NCBI RefSeq assembly: GCF_001427105.1
Contig: NZ_LMGI01000001.1
Coordinates: forward strand, 1,116,001 to 1,180,000
Direction of reading: 5' to 3'
Length of the DNA: 64,000 bases
Origin: Sphingopyxis sp. Root154
Lineage (GTDB): Bacteria; Pseudomonadota; Alphaproteobacteria; Sphingomonadales; Sphingomonadaceae
The notes under the pieces were generated by a model. It saw only the letters and a list, made by a program, of their open reading frames with translations. It was not told where the DNA came from and made no database searches. How positions within the stretch are numbered: the stretch's first letter is position 1; every line of letters starts with the position of its first letter. Position numbers and translations under genes: made by a program. Below are positions 1 to 7,331 of the stretch, in pieces.

Positions 1-188
1 CCGACGCGTGCAGCTGGGCGGTCGAGGGCGAGATGGGCGACGACGCCCGCGTCGACAGCATCACCGGGACCGAACCGAATAACGGCGGCTGGTACGTCAC
101 CGGCACCGCTTCGCGCCTCGGCGGCGAGGTGAGCAGCTTTGGCTGCAGCTACCGCAACGGCCGCGTCGTCGACGTCAATTTTGGCTGA
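1..188 (+). CDS. C-terminal part of a small exported-type hypothetical protein (5' end outside window)
   Basis: The open frame (codons starting at base 3) enters from the left edge and ends at TGA 186-188, so only about 61 C-terminal residues are visible. They contain a Cys near the visible start (DACSW), a GGWYVTGTA strand and a Cys near the end followed by YRNGRVVDVNFG. This spacing resembles the C-terminal half of the next gene (371-913), which has C, GYRVKGRV, C and RYGRVQDIRF in the same order. I infer tandem paralogues of a small periplasmic or secreted two-cysteine domain. No function can be assigned. A strong terminator follows at 211. Confidence 0.6.
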   Translation, partial: DACSWAVEGEMGDDARVDSITGTEPNNGGWYVTGTASRLGGEVSSFGCSYRNGRVVDVNFG

Positions 189-210
189 CGCTATTCAACG
201 ACCGGTAAAC

Positions 211-243
211 GGCCTCTCGCCCATGGCGAGGGGCCTTTTCTTT
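211..243 (+). terminator. Rho-independent terminator after the first gene
   Basis: An 11-bp stem (211-221 pairing with 225-235, one G-T wobble) with a 3-base loop is followed by TTTTCTTT at 236-243. It lies 22 bases after the stop codon of the partial gene, which is classic intrinsic terminator geometry. Confidence 0.85.
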
Positions 244-370
244 ATGAACGCCAGCGAAACCAAGTCTGAACCCCAGATAAGCAGCGGGTTCAGCGCCTTG
301 TCACAGCCGAATCGGTAAACAGTCTCCAACAGGCCGCGACGCTGCCGCCTGCGCTTAAGGAGACCGAACC

Positions 371-913
371 ATGGCTATCAAGACCACCCTGACCAAGGCC
401 GCAATTGGTGCGGCCACCGCCGGCGCGATGCTGATGAGCGCCGCCCCCGCGGTCGCGCGCGATCGCTATGACCGCGACGGGATCAGCGCGGGCGAAATCA
501 TCGCCGGCGCCGTCGTGATCGGCGGCCTCGCCGCGATCCTGTCGAGCGGCGACAACGACCGCTATGATCGTTACGACCGCGACGCCCGTTACGACGATCG
601 CTATCGCGGCCGCTATGACGATGCCCGCTACGGCTATGGCTATGACTATAACCGCTATGGCAACAGCCGCAGCGCGGTCAGCCAGTGCGTCAATTCGGTC
701 GAGCGCGGCAGCCGCCGCTATGGCCGTATCGACGTGACCGAGGTGACGAGCATCGACCGCAAGCGTGACGGTTACCGCGTCAAGGGCCGCGTCATCGTCC
801 GCGACGGTTATGGCGGCCGCTGGGGCCGCGGCGGATCGTACGACAAGGGCAAGTTCACCTGCGAGATTCGCTATGGACGCGTCCAGGACATCCGCTTCTC
901 GGGCCTCGGCTAA
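371..913 (+). CDS. exported Tyr/Asp/Arg-rich hypothetical protein
   Basis: This is a 180-residue protein with an N-terminal signal peptide (residues about 1-29, with a positively charged start, a hydrophobic core and an APAVA cleavage-like site). A Gly/Ala hydrophobic stretch follows around residues 40-58, then a low-complexity region rich in RYD/YDR/GRY repeats (about 60-100). The C-terminal domain has two cysteines and a RYGRVQDIRF ending. AAGGAG at 357-362 sets the ATG. The C-terminal domain resembles the end of the preceding partial gene, so the two look like tandem paralogues. The repeat region suggests an extracytoplasmic flexible linker or surface contact. The family resembles unnamed sphingomonad exported proteins, and the function is unknown. 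Confidence 0.8.
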   Translation: MAIKTTLTKAAIGAATAGAMLMSAAPAVARDRYDRDGISAGEIIAGAVVIGGLAAILSSGDNDRYDRYDRDARYDDRYRGRYDDARYGYGYDYNRYGNSRSAVSQCVNSVERGSRRYGRIDVTEVTSIDRKRDGYRVKGRVIVRDGYGGRWGRGGSYDKGKFTCEIRYGRVQDIRFSGLG

Positions 914-918
914 CCGTT

Positions 919-948
919 AAAGCCCCTCTCCTTTAGGGGAGGGGCTTT
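919..948 (+). terminator. Rho-independent terminator, AAAGCCCC...GGGGCTTT type
   Basis: A 13-bp stem (919-931 with 936-948, one wobble) and a 4-base loop (TTTA) lie 6 bases after the stop of the 371-913 gene. The A-tract on one side and T-tract on the other would let it act in both directions. Confidence 0.85.
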
Positions 949-980
949 AACTTTGTTCGCGTTGGAAGGCATGAGGCGGC

Positions 981-1386
981 ATGATTAAACAGAGCCTGCT
1001 CGCCGTACTGCTGCTCACCGCGGCCTTCGCGAAAGATGAAAGCCCGCCGCCGACCGGCGCGGCTGAAGGCCACGCCAAGGAACAGAATTGGCAGGTCGCG
1101 GCTGCTCAACAACGATATCGTCGACGGCATTCACGGCACCGATGGCTTGATCGTCGCGGGCGCGTCCGCGTGTTAAGTCCGCGTGTTAAGGACGCTGCCG
1201 CCTGTCGGCTGTACTGGCGCCGCGCCGACGCAACGACTGGTCCGGCCGCCGGGTCGTCCCGTCGGATGCTACGAGGTCGTGTTGTCCGGTGCGATCGTCG
1301 ACGATAATTTCTTTGTTGTTTCAGCGCTTTCCGTAGACGGCAGCGAAAGCATCGTCACTTTTGACGGGCTGCCGCCGGCGCAATAA
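981..1386 (+). pseudogene. decayed exported-protein gene (frameshifted)
   Basis: ATG 981 opens a good signal peptide (hydrophobic LLAVLLLTAAFA), and the frame reads plausibly for about 40 residues. It then becomes an Arg-rich string typical of a wrong frame. From about 1094 a second frame gives protein-like sequence (NNDIVDGIHGTDGLIVAGAS) up to TAA at 1174. The same frame resumes after it and reads convincingly to TAA 1384-1386 (EVVLSGAIVDDNFFVVSAL). A perfect 13-bp tandem duplication (1164-1176 and 1177-1189) lies exactly at the internal stop. I infer a formerly intact small exported protein broken by at least one indel. An alternative is two unrelated short ORFs. The product is not recognised. 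Confidence 0.45.
1164..1189 (+). repeat. perfect 13-bp tandem duplication
   Basis: Bases 1164-1176 and 1177-1189 are identical (unit GTCCGCGTGTTAA). The unit length is not a multiple of three, so the duplication changes frame and brings in a stop. It lies inside the decayed gene 981-1386. Confidence 0.85.
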
Positions 1387-1488
1387 TTACCGAACACGCT
1401 ATACGAAAATTTACCTTCTGCCTTTACGACTATCTGCGGACCACAATATCGGCCGGCGTGGGGGTCGGGCGACAGAGATGAGTCGCGC

Positions 1489-1944
1489 ATGTCCAGTCCC
1501 GAGGCTTCCCCTGCCTCATCCGTTTCTCCCGACAAACGCCAGCGGCGTCAGTCGCGCCTGGTAAAGGGCGCGCTTGCCTGCACGCGACTCGGGCAATTCG
1601 ATGTAACGATCCGCAACGTGTCCGAAACCGGTATCGGCGGACAGGGGCCCGTCGCCCTTAATATCGGCGAGCGAATCACGGTGTTTCTGCCAGGTCACGA
1701 CCCGATGCTGGGCACCGTCCGCTGGGTGGTCGACAAAAGATTTGGCATCGAAACCGACCGGACGATCGACACGACATTGCTCCGCGCCGCGCACGGCGGG
1801 GCGGCTCCGGCGACCCATGCCGTCCCCTCGGGCTTCGAGATCGTCCCACCCCCCAGCGCTCCCGCACGCCGGCCCGGCCTCGTCCTCGGCGCTGCCCAGC
1901 CGGCGCACTCCGGCCGCAGCGTGTGGCAAGGCAAACGGCAGTGA
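1489..1944 (+). CDS. PilZ domain protein
   Basis: This 151-residue cytoplasmic protein carries an N-terminal PilZ-like beta-barrel (about residues 17-85). It has an Arg-rich start (RQRRQSR), then VTIRNVSETGIGG, which corresponds to the (D/N)xSxxG motif of PilZ, and a closing VRWVVDKRFGIE strand. PilZ domains bind cyclic di-GMP through the RxxxR and D/NxSxxG motifs. The Arg spacing here (R18, R19, R22) is plausible but I cannot confirm binding. The C-terminal 60 residues are Pro/Ala-rich and probably disordered. A second PilZ gene is at 8826-9155, and a GGDEF-EAL enzyme that could change the ligand pool is at 20540. Confidence 0.8.
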   Translation: MSSPEASPASSVSPDKRQRRQSRLVKGALACTRLGQFDVTIRNVSETGIGGQGPVALNIGERITVFLPGHDPMLGTVRWVVDKRFGIETDRTIDTTLLRAAHGGAAPATHAVPSGFEIVPPPSAPARRPGLVLGAAQPAHSGRSVWQGKRQ

Positions 1945-1992
1945 AGCAGTTTGGCGTTGGGGGCGGTGAGCTAATGTTTCTAACATCCGTTG

Positions 1993-2019
1993 TTCCCGCG
2001 GAAGTGGGAATGACGAAAG
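1993..2019 (+). repeat. half copy of an intergenic hairpin repeat (tail TGACGAAAG)
   Basis: A 7-bp stem (1993-1999 with 2004-2010, GGAA loop) is followed directly by TGACGAAAG at 2011-2019. The same 9-base tail ends the full element at 42055-42134. The rest of the 1945-2196 gap holds no gene that I can support, only this repeat and the Fur-like site further on. Confidence 0.5.
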
Positions 2020-2127
2020 AAGAAAGAGCGCGGCCACGCCCGATCTTGAACGGCCGGACGGAAGCGCTTCCTTTGGCCGCACGGCCCGGGTTCAGTCCGC
2101 CGGCGGCATCCCCCATAGAAATATTAA

Positions 2128-2144
2128 TTGCAAATGACTCGCAA
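2128..2144. promoter_or_regulatory. candidate Fur box
   Basis: The AT-rich 17-base imperfect palindrome at 2128-2144 has TTGC and GCAA outer arms centred on 2136 (core AAATGACTC). It resembles alphaproteobacterial Fur/iron boxes of the TGCAAATGA-TTCGCA type. It stands out from the GC-rich background and lies about 50 bases upstream of the next start codon, where iron-dependent repression of the gene pair 2197-3470 would act. The assignment rests on pattern resemblance only. Confidence 0.45.
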
Positions 2145-2196
2145 TAACATATAAGCCCGCCGGCGCGCCTTGCCGCGCGCGCTGGAAAGGGAAACT

Positions 2197-2658
2197 ATGT
2201 ACGCCTTTGTCGACCGCCGGGTGGACAGCCTTTGCAACAGCGGACGCTTTCTGCTCTGGGCGATGCGCGGGTGGGTGCACGCCGCCGACCGCGGGCGATG
2301 TCCGCCGCAGGTCCTGCATCGGGGCTTTTCCGCGGTCGATGCCGCGCCCGCCCTGCCCGACTTCCACGTCGCGATGGCGCTGCTTGCCGGCGATGCGGTC
2401 GAAACATTGCTGCTTGCGCCCCTGCCCTGTCTCCAGATTTCAGAGGATGAAGCAATTCTGCTTGGACTCTGGCGCGATTTTTCGCTTGAGAACGCCGCAA
2501 ATGCCCATGCGACGCTGGCCTTTCTGGCCGAGGGAGAAAGCGTCGGCCCGATCGCCAAGGCGATGGGCGCCGCGGTCGACCGGCTGGTCGCGGCGGGATT
2601 CGATATGCCGGACCTCGCGGCCGGCACCATGACACATCAGGAAAGTTCAAAGCGATGA
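2197..2658 (+). CDS. uncharacterised protein coupled to ferredoxin-NADP reductase
   Basis: The gene encodes 153 residues from ATG 2197, preceded by the purine-rich GGAAAGGGAA at 2183-2192. The product is soluble and mostly helical, with no signal peptide. It contains two Cys (C13 and C36), a hydrophobic LLWAMRGWVHA segment and a C-terminal helical half. No family is recognised. Its stop overlaps the start of the reductase gene (ATGA at 2655-2658), so the two are translationally coupled. With the Fur-like site just upstream, a role in iron handling or electron transfer with the reductase is plausible but inferred. Confidence 0.75.
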   Translation: MYAFVDRRVDSLCNSGRFLLWAMRGWVHAADRGRCPPQVLHRGFSAVDAAPALPDFHVAMALLAGDAVETLLLAPLPCLQISEDEAILLGLWRDFSLENAANAHATLAFLAEGESVGPIAKAMGAAVDRLVAAGFDMPDLAAGTMTHQESSKR

Positions 2659-3470
2659 GTGACCGTATTGCCGAAGCCGCCAAGCTGGCCCCCTCCGCCT
2701 CGCTGACCGTCGAGGAGGTGCGTTCGGTGCGCCACTGGAACGAGCATCTGTTCAGCTTCACGATCACACGCCCGCCGAGCTTCCGCTTCCGCTCGGGCGA
2801 GTTCGTGATGATCGGGCTGCCGGGCGAAGGCCGCCCGTTGCTCCGCGCCTATTCGATCGCCAGCCCCGCCTATGCCGACGAGCTCGAATTTCTGTCGATC
2901 AAGGTGCCCGACGGCCCGCTGACCTCGCGGCTCCAGAAGATCCAGCCGGGCGATCCCGTTTATCTCGGGCGCAAGCCGACCGGGACGCTCGTCGCCGACG
3001 CGCTGCTTCCCGGCCAGCGGCTGTTCCTGCTGTCGACCGGCACCGGCCTCGCGCCCTTCCTCAGCCTCGCGCGCGATCCGGATATCTATGAGCGCTTCAG
3101 CCAGATCCAGCTCGTCCACTGCGTGCGGCAGGTCAGCGACCTGGCGTTCCGCGACGAGCTCGAAAGCCAGCTCGCGGGCGACCCGCTGGTGCAGGACCAG
3201 GCGCTGCTGCAATTCCATTACCTGCCGACGGTGACGCGCCAGCCCTTCCGCACCGAGGGGCGCATCGATGCGCTGATCGAAAATGGCGGCCTGTTCGGCC
3301 ATCCGCTGACCGGCCCGGCGCATTTCGACCCCGCCACCGACCGCATCATGATGTGCGGCAGCATGGCGATGATCCGCGACCTCGAAGCGCGCTTCGAGGC
3401 GCTCGGCTTCAAGGAAGGGTCGAACGCCGCGCCCGGCGACTTCGTGATCGAGCGCGCGTTCGTGGGTTAA
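2655..3470 (+). CDS. fpr: ferredoxin--NADP reductase
   Basis: The 271-residue flavoprotein moves electrons between NADP(H) and ferredoxin or flavodoxin. The FAD domain contains RAYSIASP (residues 64-71, the RxYS flavin motif). The NADP domain contains STGTGLAPF (127-135) and the MMCGS element near residue 235. The C-terminus ends FVIERAFVG, typical of the bacterial Fpr subclass in which the tail packs near the flavin. The start overlaps the preceding gene (ATGA). The stop codon overlaps the stop of the convergent peptidase gene at 3467-3470. In other bacteria Fpr serves oxidative-stress repair or iron release from bacterioferritin, which fits the Fur-like site ahead of the operon. Confidence 0.93.
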   Translation: MSDRIAEAAKLAPSASLTVEEVRSVRHWNEHLFSFTITRPPSFRFRSGEFVMIGLPGEGRPLLRAYSIASPAYADELEFLSIKVPDGPLTSRLQKIQPGDPVYLGRKPTGTLVADALLPGQRLFLLSTGTGLAPFLSLARDPDIYERFSQIQLVHCVRQVSDLAFRDELESQLAGDPLVQDQALLQFHYLPTVTRQPFRTEGRIDALIENGGLFGHPLTGPAHFDPATDRIMMCGSMAMIRDLEARFEALGFKEGSNAAPGDFVIERAFVG

Positions 3471-4879
3471 GGCTTGTCCGCGTAAGCCTTCACCAGATCG
3501 AACATATAGTCGCGCCCGACATAGACCGAGCGGACTTCCATGCGTTCGTTCAGGCCGTGCGCGCCATTGCCGTCGGGGTCGCCCCACATGCCGGGGATGC
3601 CATAGGTCGGGATGCCGGCGGCGCCAAGGAAGGTCGCGTCGGTATAGCCGTTCGCCATCGACGGGATGACCTTTAGCCCCGACCAATATTTGTCGACGAG
3701 CGTCTGCATCGGGCCGATGATTTTCGGATCGAGCGGCGGTGCGGGCGGCGCGGGGCGTTTGGGCGGCAGCTGCGTGATCGTGACGCCCGGATCGCCGATC
3801 ACCTTCGCGAGTTCGTCCTTGATCGATTCGATGCTGTGCCCCGGGAAGATGCGGCAATTGATGTTCGCGCCCGCGCGCTGCGGCAGTGCGTTCGGGGCAT
3901 GGCCGCCATCCAGCAACGTCGCGACGCAGGTGGTGCGCAAATTGCTGTGGAGGAACGGGTCCTTGTTGACGATCGCCTCGGCAGTCTTGTCGGCGGGGTT
4001 CTTCGCCAGCGCGGCCATCGCCCTCCCCGTCTCGTCGCCGCGCGCCGCGCCCGCCTCGGCAAAGAAGCGGCGCGTCGTGTCTGTCATCTCGACCGGGAAT
4101 TCATAGTCCGCAACCTTGGTGAGCGCGCGCGAAAGCTCGTAGATCGCATTGTCGGGCACCGGCGCCGAGCTGTGCCCGCCGGGGTTTCTCGTCTCTAACC
4201 GGAAGTTCGCGAAGGTCTTTTCGCCGACTTGTACCGACTGGCCCAGAACTTTGCCTTTCCCGTCGCTGTCGCCGCCCCCGCCCTCATTCAATGCAAATTC
4301 GGCGTCGATCAGGTCGCGCTTGTTCGCGGCGAGCCATTCGACCCCGTTGAACGCACCGTTGGTTTCTTCGCCGCAGGTCAGCGCGACCTTGACCGTGCGC
4401 TTGGGCTTGTAGCCCGCCTTCTGGAAACGGATCAGCGTGTCGACCCATACCGCCGCCTGCGCCTTGTCGTCGGCGGTGCCGCGGCCATAGAAATAGCCAT
4501 TCTCCTCGACCATGACGAACGGATCGCGCTCCCAATCAGCGCGCTTCGCTTCGACGACGTCGATATGTGCGACGAGCAGGATCGGCTTCGCGGTCTTGCT
4601 GGTGCCCGGATAGACGGCGACAAGACCGCCTTCCTTGGGGTTTTCGGCGGTGGCGAACAGGGTAAGCTGGCTGGCCGGAATGCCCGCCGCCTTCAGCCGC
4701 GCCGCCATGCGTTCGGCGGCGAGGCTGCAGCTGCCCGAAGAGAGCGTCGTGTTGGTCTCGACGAGCTCCTTGTAAAGGTCACGGAAGGCGATCTGATCGG
4801 GGCGTGGCTGCGCCTCGGCGGCAATAGCCGGCACCGCAAGCAGCATGGCGGACGTCAGCAGCGCGGACAGCGTCTTCAT
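3467..4879 (-). CDS. exported M20/M25/M40-family metallopeptidase
   Basis: The 470-residue protein starts at 4879 with a clear signal peptide (MKTLSALLTSAMLLAVPAIAAEA), so it should work in the periplasm. Metal ligands of the M20 family are visible: AHID (H105 with D107), GRGTADDK (D138/D139) and CGEET (the general-base Glu pair 171-172), plus a dimerisation domain in the middle. M20 enzymes are zinc carboxypeptidases or dipeptidases; the exact substrate cannot be told. A longer upstream reading frame exists but lacks homology, and the signal peptide decides the start. The gene converges on fpr with overlapping stop codons and diverges from the acyltransferase gene at 5004. Confidence 0.9.
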   Translation of the reverse strand: MKTLSALLTSAMLLAVPAIAAEAQPRPDQIAFRDLYKELVETNTTLSSGSCSLAAERMAARLKAAGIPASQLTLFATAENPKEGGLVAVYPGTSKTAKPILLVAHIDVVEAKRADWERDPFVMVEENGYFYGRGTADDKAQAAVWVDTLIRFQKAGYKPKRTVKVALTCGEETNGAFNGVEWLAANKRDLIDAEFALNEGGGGDSDGKGKVLGQSVQVGEKTFANFRLETRNPGGHSSAPVPDNAIYELSRALTKVADYEFPVEMTDTTRRFFAEAGAARGDETGRAMAALAKNPADKTAEAIVNKDPFLHSNLRTTCVATLLDGGHAPNALPQRAGANINCRIFPGHSIESIKDELAKVIGDPGVTITQLPPKRPAPPAPPLDPKIIGPMQTLVDKYWSGLKVIPSMANGYTDATFLGAAGIPTYGIPGMWGDPDGNGAHGLNERMEVRSVYVGRDYMFDLVKAYADKP

Positions 4880-5003
4880 CTTTTTCTCCCCTGTTTTGCG
4901 GACGAAGGGAGCAGAAAGACCGGGCCGCGGCAAGCCCGCGATGCGCGGCCCCTTGCGCCGCGGCGGGCTTTCGCGCAATCCGGGCCTAGGGAGAGGACCA
5001 AGC

Positions 5004-5636
5004 GTGACGAGTATGAATGACGACCCGCCGGGGCTGGTGGCGCGCGCGGTGCGCCGTCTGTTGCTTTTGCTGTACCGGATGCGCGGATGGAAAGCGGTCG
5101 GCGAGGTGCCCGAGCCGCGGCGTTTCATCCTGATCGCGGCGCCGCACACGAGCAATTGGGATTTCGTCAATTTCCTCGGACTGACCGCCGACCTCAAGAT
5201 CCGTCCCTTTTTCATGGGCAAATTGTCGCTGTTCCGCTGGCCGATCGGTGGCTTTATCCGCCAGATGGGCGGGGTTCCGGTCGATCGCCGCGGCGGCGGC
5301 AATGTCGTCCAGCAGATGGTCGATGAATTCGCGCGTCGCGCCGAATTCATGCTGACCGTCGCGCCCGAGGGCACGCGCGGCAAGGCGGCGAAATGGCGCA
5401 CCGGCTTTTATCAGATCGCGATGGCGGCCAAGGTGCCGCTCGTCGTCGGCTTCATGGATTATGGCACCAAGACCGGCGGGCTCGGCCCGCTGATATGGCC
5501 CAGCGGCGACTTTCGCGCCGACATGATGAAGGTATTTGAGGTATATAAGAGCCATACCGCCCGATTCCCCGAGCGGCAGGCGCGCTCGATCGATGACATC
5601 GTCGGCCGCGATGAGGAACGAGACATGCGCGCGTGA
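5004..5636 (+). CDS. 1-acyl-sn-glycerol-3-phosphate acyltransferase-family protein
   Basis: The gene encodes about 210 residues. GGGAGAGGA at 4989-4997 fits the GTG at 5004 (6-7 base spacing) better than the in-frame ATG at 5013. The product carries the PlsC/LPLAT pattern: APHTSNWDF (the H-x4-D catalytic motif, in the form HTSNWD), GGVPVDRRG and VAPEGTRG. This small subclass is found beside lipid or membrane genes and likely acylates a lysophospholipid or related substrate at the inner membrane. The stop overlaps the next start (GTGA at 5633-5636). Confidence 0.85.
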   Translation: MTSMNDDPPGLVARAVRRLLLLLYRMRGWKAVGEVPEPRRFILIAAPHTSNWDFVNFLGLTADLKIRPFFMGKLSLFRWPIGGFIRQMGGVPVDRRGGGNVVQQMVDEFARRAEFMLTVAPEGTRGKAAKWRTGFYQIAMAAKVPLVVGFMDYGTKTGGLGPLIWPSGDFRADMMKVFEVYKSHTARFPERQARSIDDIVGRDEERDMRA

Positions 5637-6451
5637 GTGACGCCCTTTTGCTGCTTACGGTTAATTTCGGCGGATTGCTCGGCTTGATCCTGCTGCTGTG
5701 GGGCATCGCGACGCTGATCCGCGATGTATCATTCATCGACGCCTTTTGGGCGTTCGGCATGGTGTTGCTCGCGTGGGGCACATGGTGGCAGGTCGGCGCC
5801 GAGGGCGCGCACGCCAGGCTGCTCCTCGGCCTGACATCGCTGTGGGGGCTACGGCTCGCAATCCATCTGACGATCCGCTGGGCAGGCCATGGCGAGGACC
5901 CGCGCTACAAGAAAATCCTCGCGCTCTCGATGGAGAAGCGGAAGTGGAGCTGGGCGAGGACCGCGCTTGTCCTGGTGTTCCTGACGCAGGCGCCGTTGCT
6001 GTTCATCACCTGCCTGCCCGCGCAGATCGGTATCTGGGCGAGCGCGGGCAACCCGGCCGCGAGCGTCGGCGCCCTTGGCTGGATCGGCGCGGCGGCGGCG
6101 CTCGCCGGCATTGCGTTCGAAAGCATCGGCGACGCGCAGCTCGACGCCTTTCGGAAAAACCCCGCGAACAAGGGCAAGGTGCTCGACACCGGACTGTGGC
6201 GCTATACCCGCCATCCCAATTATTTCGGCGATGCGCTGGCGTGGTGGGGCATCTGGCTGGTGGTCGCCGACCTCGGCTGGGCGCCCGCGCTCGCGAGTGT
6301 GATCGGACCGGTCTTCCTGACCTTCACGCTCACCAGATGGTCGGGCAAGGCACTGCTCGAAAAGGGGCTGCACAAGACGCGGCCCGATTATGCCGACTAT
6401 GTCGCGCGCACCTCCGGATTCATCCCATGGCCGCCAAAGACCAGGGTTTAG
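5633..6451 (+). CDS. DUF1295 membrane protein (steroid 5-alpha-reductase-like)
   Basis: This 272-residue integral membrane protein has about six to seven hydrophobic segments and starts with GTG in a GTGA overlap with the acyltransferase gene. The C-terminal RYTRHPNYFGDALAWWG block is the hallmark of the DUF1295/steroid-reductase/ICMT-like fold that binds NADPH and a lipid substrate. The family is predicted to reduce or methylate isoprenoid or fatty substrates; the real reaction is unknown. Coupling to the PlsC-like gene supports a role in membrane lipid modification. Confidence 0.88.
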   Translation: MSDALLLLTVNFGGLLGLILLLWGIATLIRDVSFIDAFWAFGMVLLAWGTWWQVGAEGAHARLLLGLTSLWGLRLAIHLTIRWAGHGEDPRYKKILALSMEKRKWSWARTALVLVFLTQAPLLFITCLPAQIGIWASAGNPAASVGALGWIGAAAALAGIAFESIGDAQLDAFRKNPANKGKVLDTGLWRYTRHPNYFGDALAWWGIWLVVADLGWAPALASVIGPVFLTFTLTRWSGKALLEKGLHKTRPDYADYVARTSGFIPWPPKTRV

Positions 6452-6831
6452 GCGGCGAGGAAAGCCCGGCCGATGTGTCGGCGCTCGGCGACGCGCCGCG
6501 CATCCGCGCGATATTGATCGAGGCGGCGCGCGAAGGGCGCAGCGTCAGCTACTCCGAACTGCTCGGCGATCTGGGTTTCCGCTTCACGCGGCCCAAGATG
6601 CGCGCGGTGTGCCGGACGCTCGAAGAGGTCGACCGCCTCAGCGCGATGGACGGCGGACCCGATCTGGCGGTGCTGGTGGTGCGCGAGAGCGACCGGCTGC
6701 CCGGACAAGGCTGGTGGGTCGGCGGGACGGCGCTGTTGCTCGGCTATAATGGCCCGTGGGAAGGCGTCGCGGCGGCGCGGTTTATCAGGGAACAGCAGCA
6801 GCTCGCGTTCGATTATTGGAGAAATCGTTAA
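6427..6831 (+). CDS. small conserved protein of unknown function, winged-helix-like
   Basis: The gene encodes 134 residues from ATG 6427, overlapping the end of the DUF1295 gene by 25 bases. The sequence PRIRAILIEAAREGRSVSYSELL followed by RPKMRAVCRTLEEVDR looks like a helix-turn-helix or winged-helix start. LPGQGWWVGG and a C-terminal FDYW segment follow. Related sphingomonad proteins are sometimes labelled ribose-phosphate pyrophosphokinase, but no PRPP-synthase motif is visible and I do not support that name. The frame is open far upstream, but that part is a shadow of the DUF1295 gene. Confidence 0.7.
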   Translation: MAAKDQGLGGEESPADVSALGDAPRIRAILIEAAREGRSVSYSELLGDLGFRFTRPKMRAVCRTLEEVDRLSAMDGGPDLAVLVVRESDRLPGQGWWVGGTALLLGYNGPWEGVAAARFIREQQQLAFDYWRNR

Positions 6832-6865
6832 GTCGACGGGAACCATGAACGGCGACAAGACCCGC

Positions 6866-7288
6866 CTATTCGGCGACCTGCTCGTCCGATCCGCCGAAAG
6901 CGCCAGGAAAATCGCGGAACTTGGGCAGTCCGTCCTTCATCGGCAGCACCGTCTCGGCGTAGTTGATGTGCAGTCCCGGCGCGAACGCGAGCGTCGATAG
7001 TGTCGCCGAGAAGACATCGACGACGCCGAGCCCCGGATGATCGGTCATCAGATGACCGCCGCACTGGCTACAATATTTGCGGCTGCTGCCCGGCGTCTTG
7101 TTGAAGGTTCGGACATTATCCTCTCCTTCAATGATATGGACGTTTCCGGGCTTCCACAAAGTGAAGCCGTTAACGGGCCCGCCGGACCAGGATCGGCACG
7201 ATTGGCAATGGCAATAGCCCATGCCTTCGGGCTCGCCCGTAACCTCCAGCTTCACCGCGCCACAGAAGCATTCGCCTTCGTAGGTCAT
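6866..7288 (-). CDS. GFA/CENP-V family zinc-binding protein
   Basis: This 140-residue protein of the glutathione-dependent formaldehyde-activating (GFA, Mss4-like) fold has its zinc ligands in order: CFCG near the N-terminus, CHCQSC around residue 28-33 and CSQCGG around 76-81. A GTG lies two codons upstream (7294), but the GGAGGAG element spaces better to ATG 7288. Despite the family name most members do not have a demonstrated glutathione-formaldehyde activity, so the role is unknown. It stands alone between convergent and co-directional neighbours. Confidence 0.88.
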   Translation of the reverse strand: MTYEGECFCGAVKLEVTGEPEGMGYCHCQSCRSWSGGPVNGFTLWKPGNVHIIEGEDNVRTFNKTPGSSRKYCSQCGGHLMTDHPGLGVVDVFSATLSTLAFAPGLHINYAETVLPMKDGLPKFRDFPGAFGGSDEQVAE

Positions 7289-7331
7289 AGCCACTCTCCT
7301 CCGGAGAACAGCCAGTATAGCTCAAATCAAC

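Noticed and set aside
5698..6426. Long upstream extension of the 6427 gene
   Set aside because: It lies in another frame of the DUF1295 gene and is Arg/His-rich without motifs. ATG 6427 begins the protein-like part.
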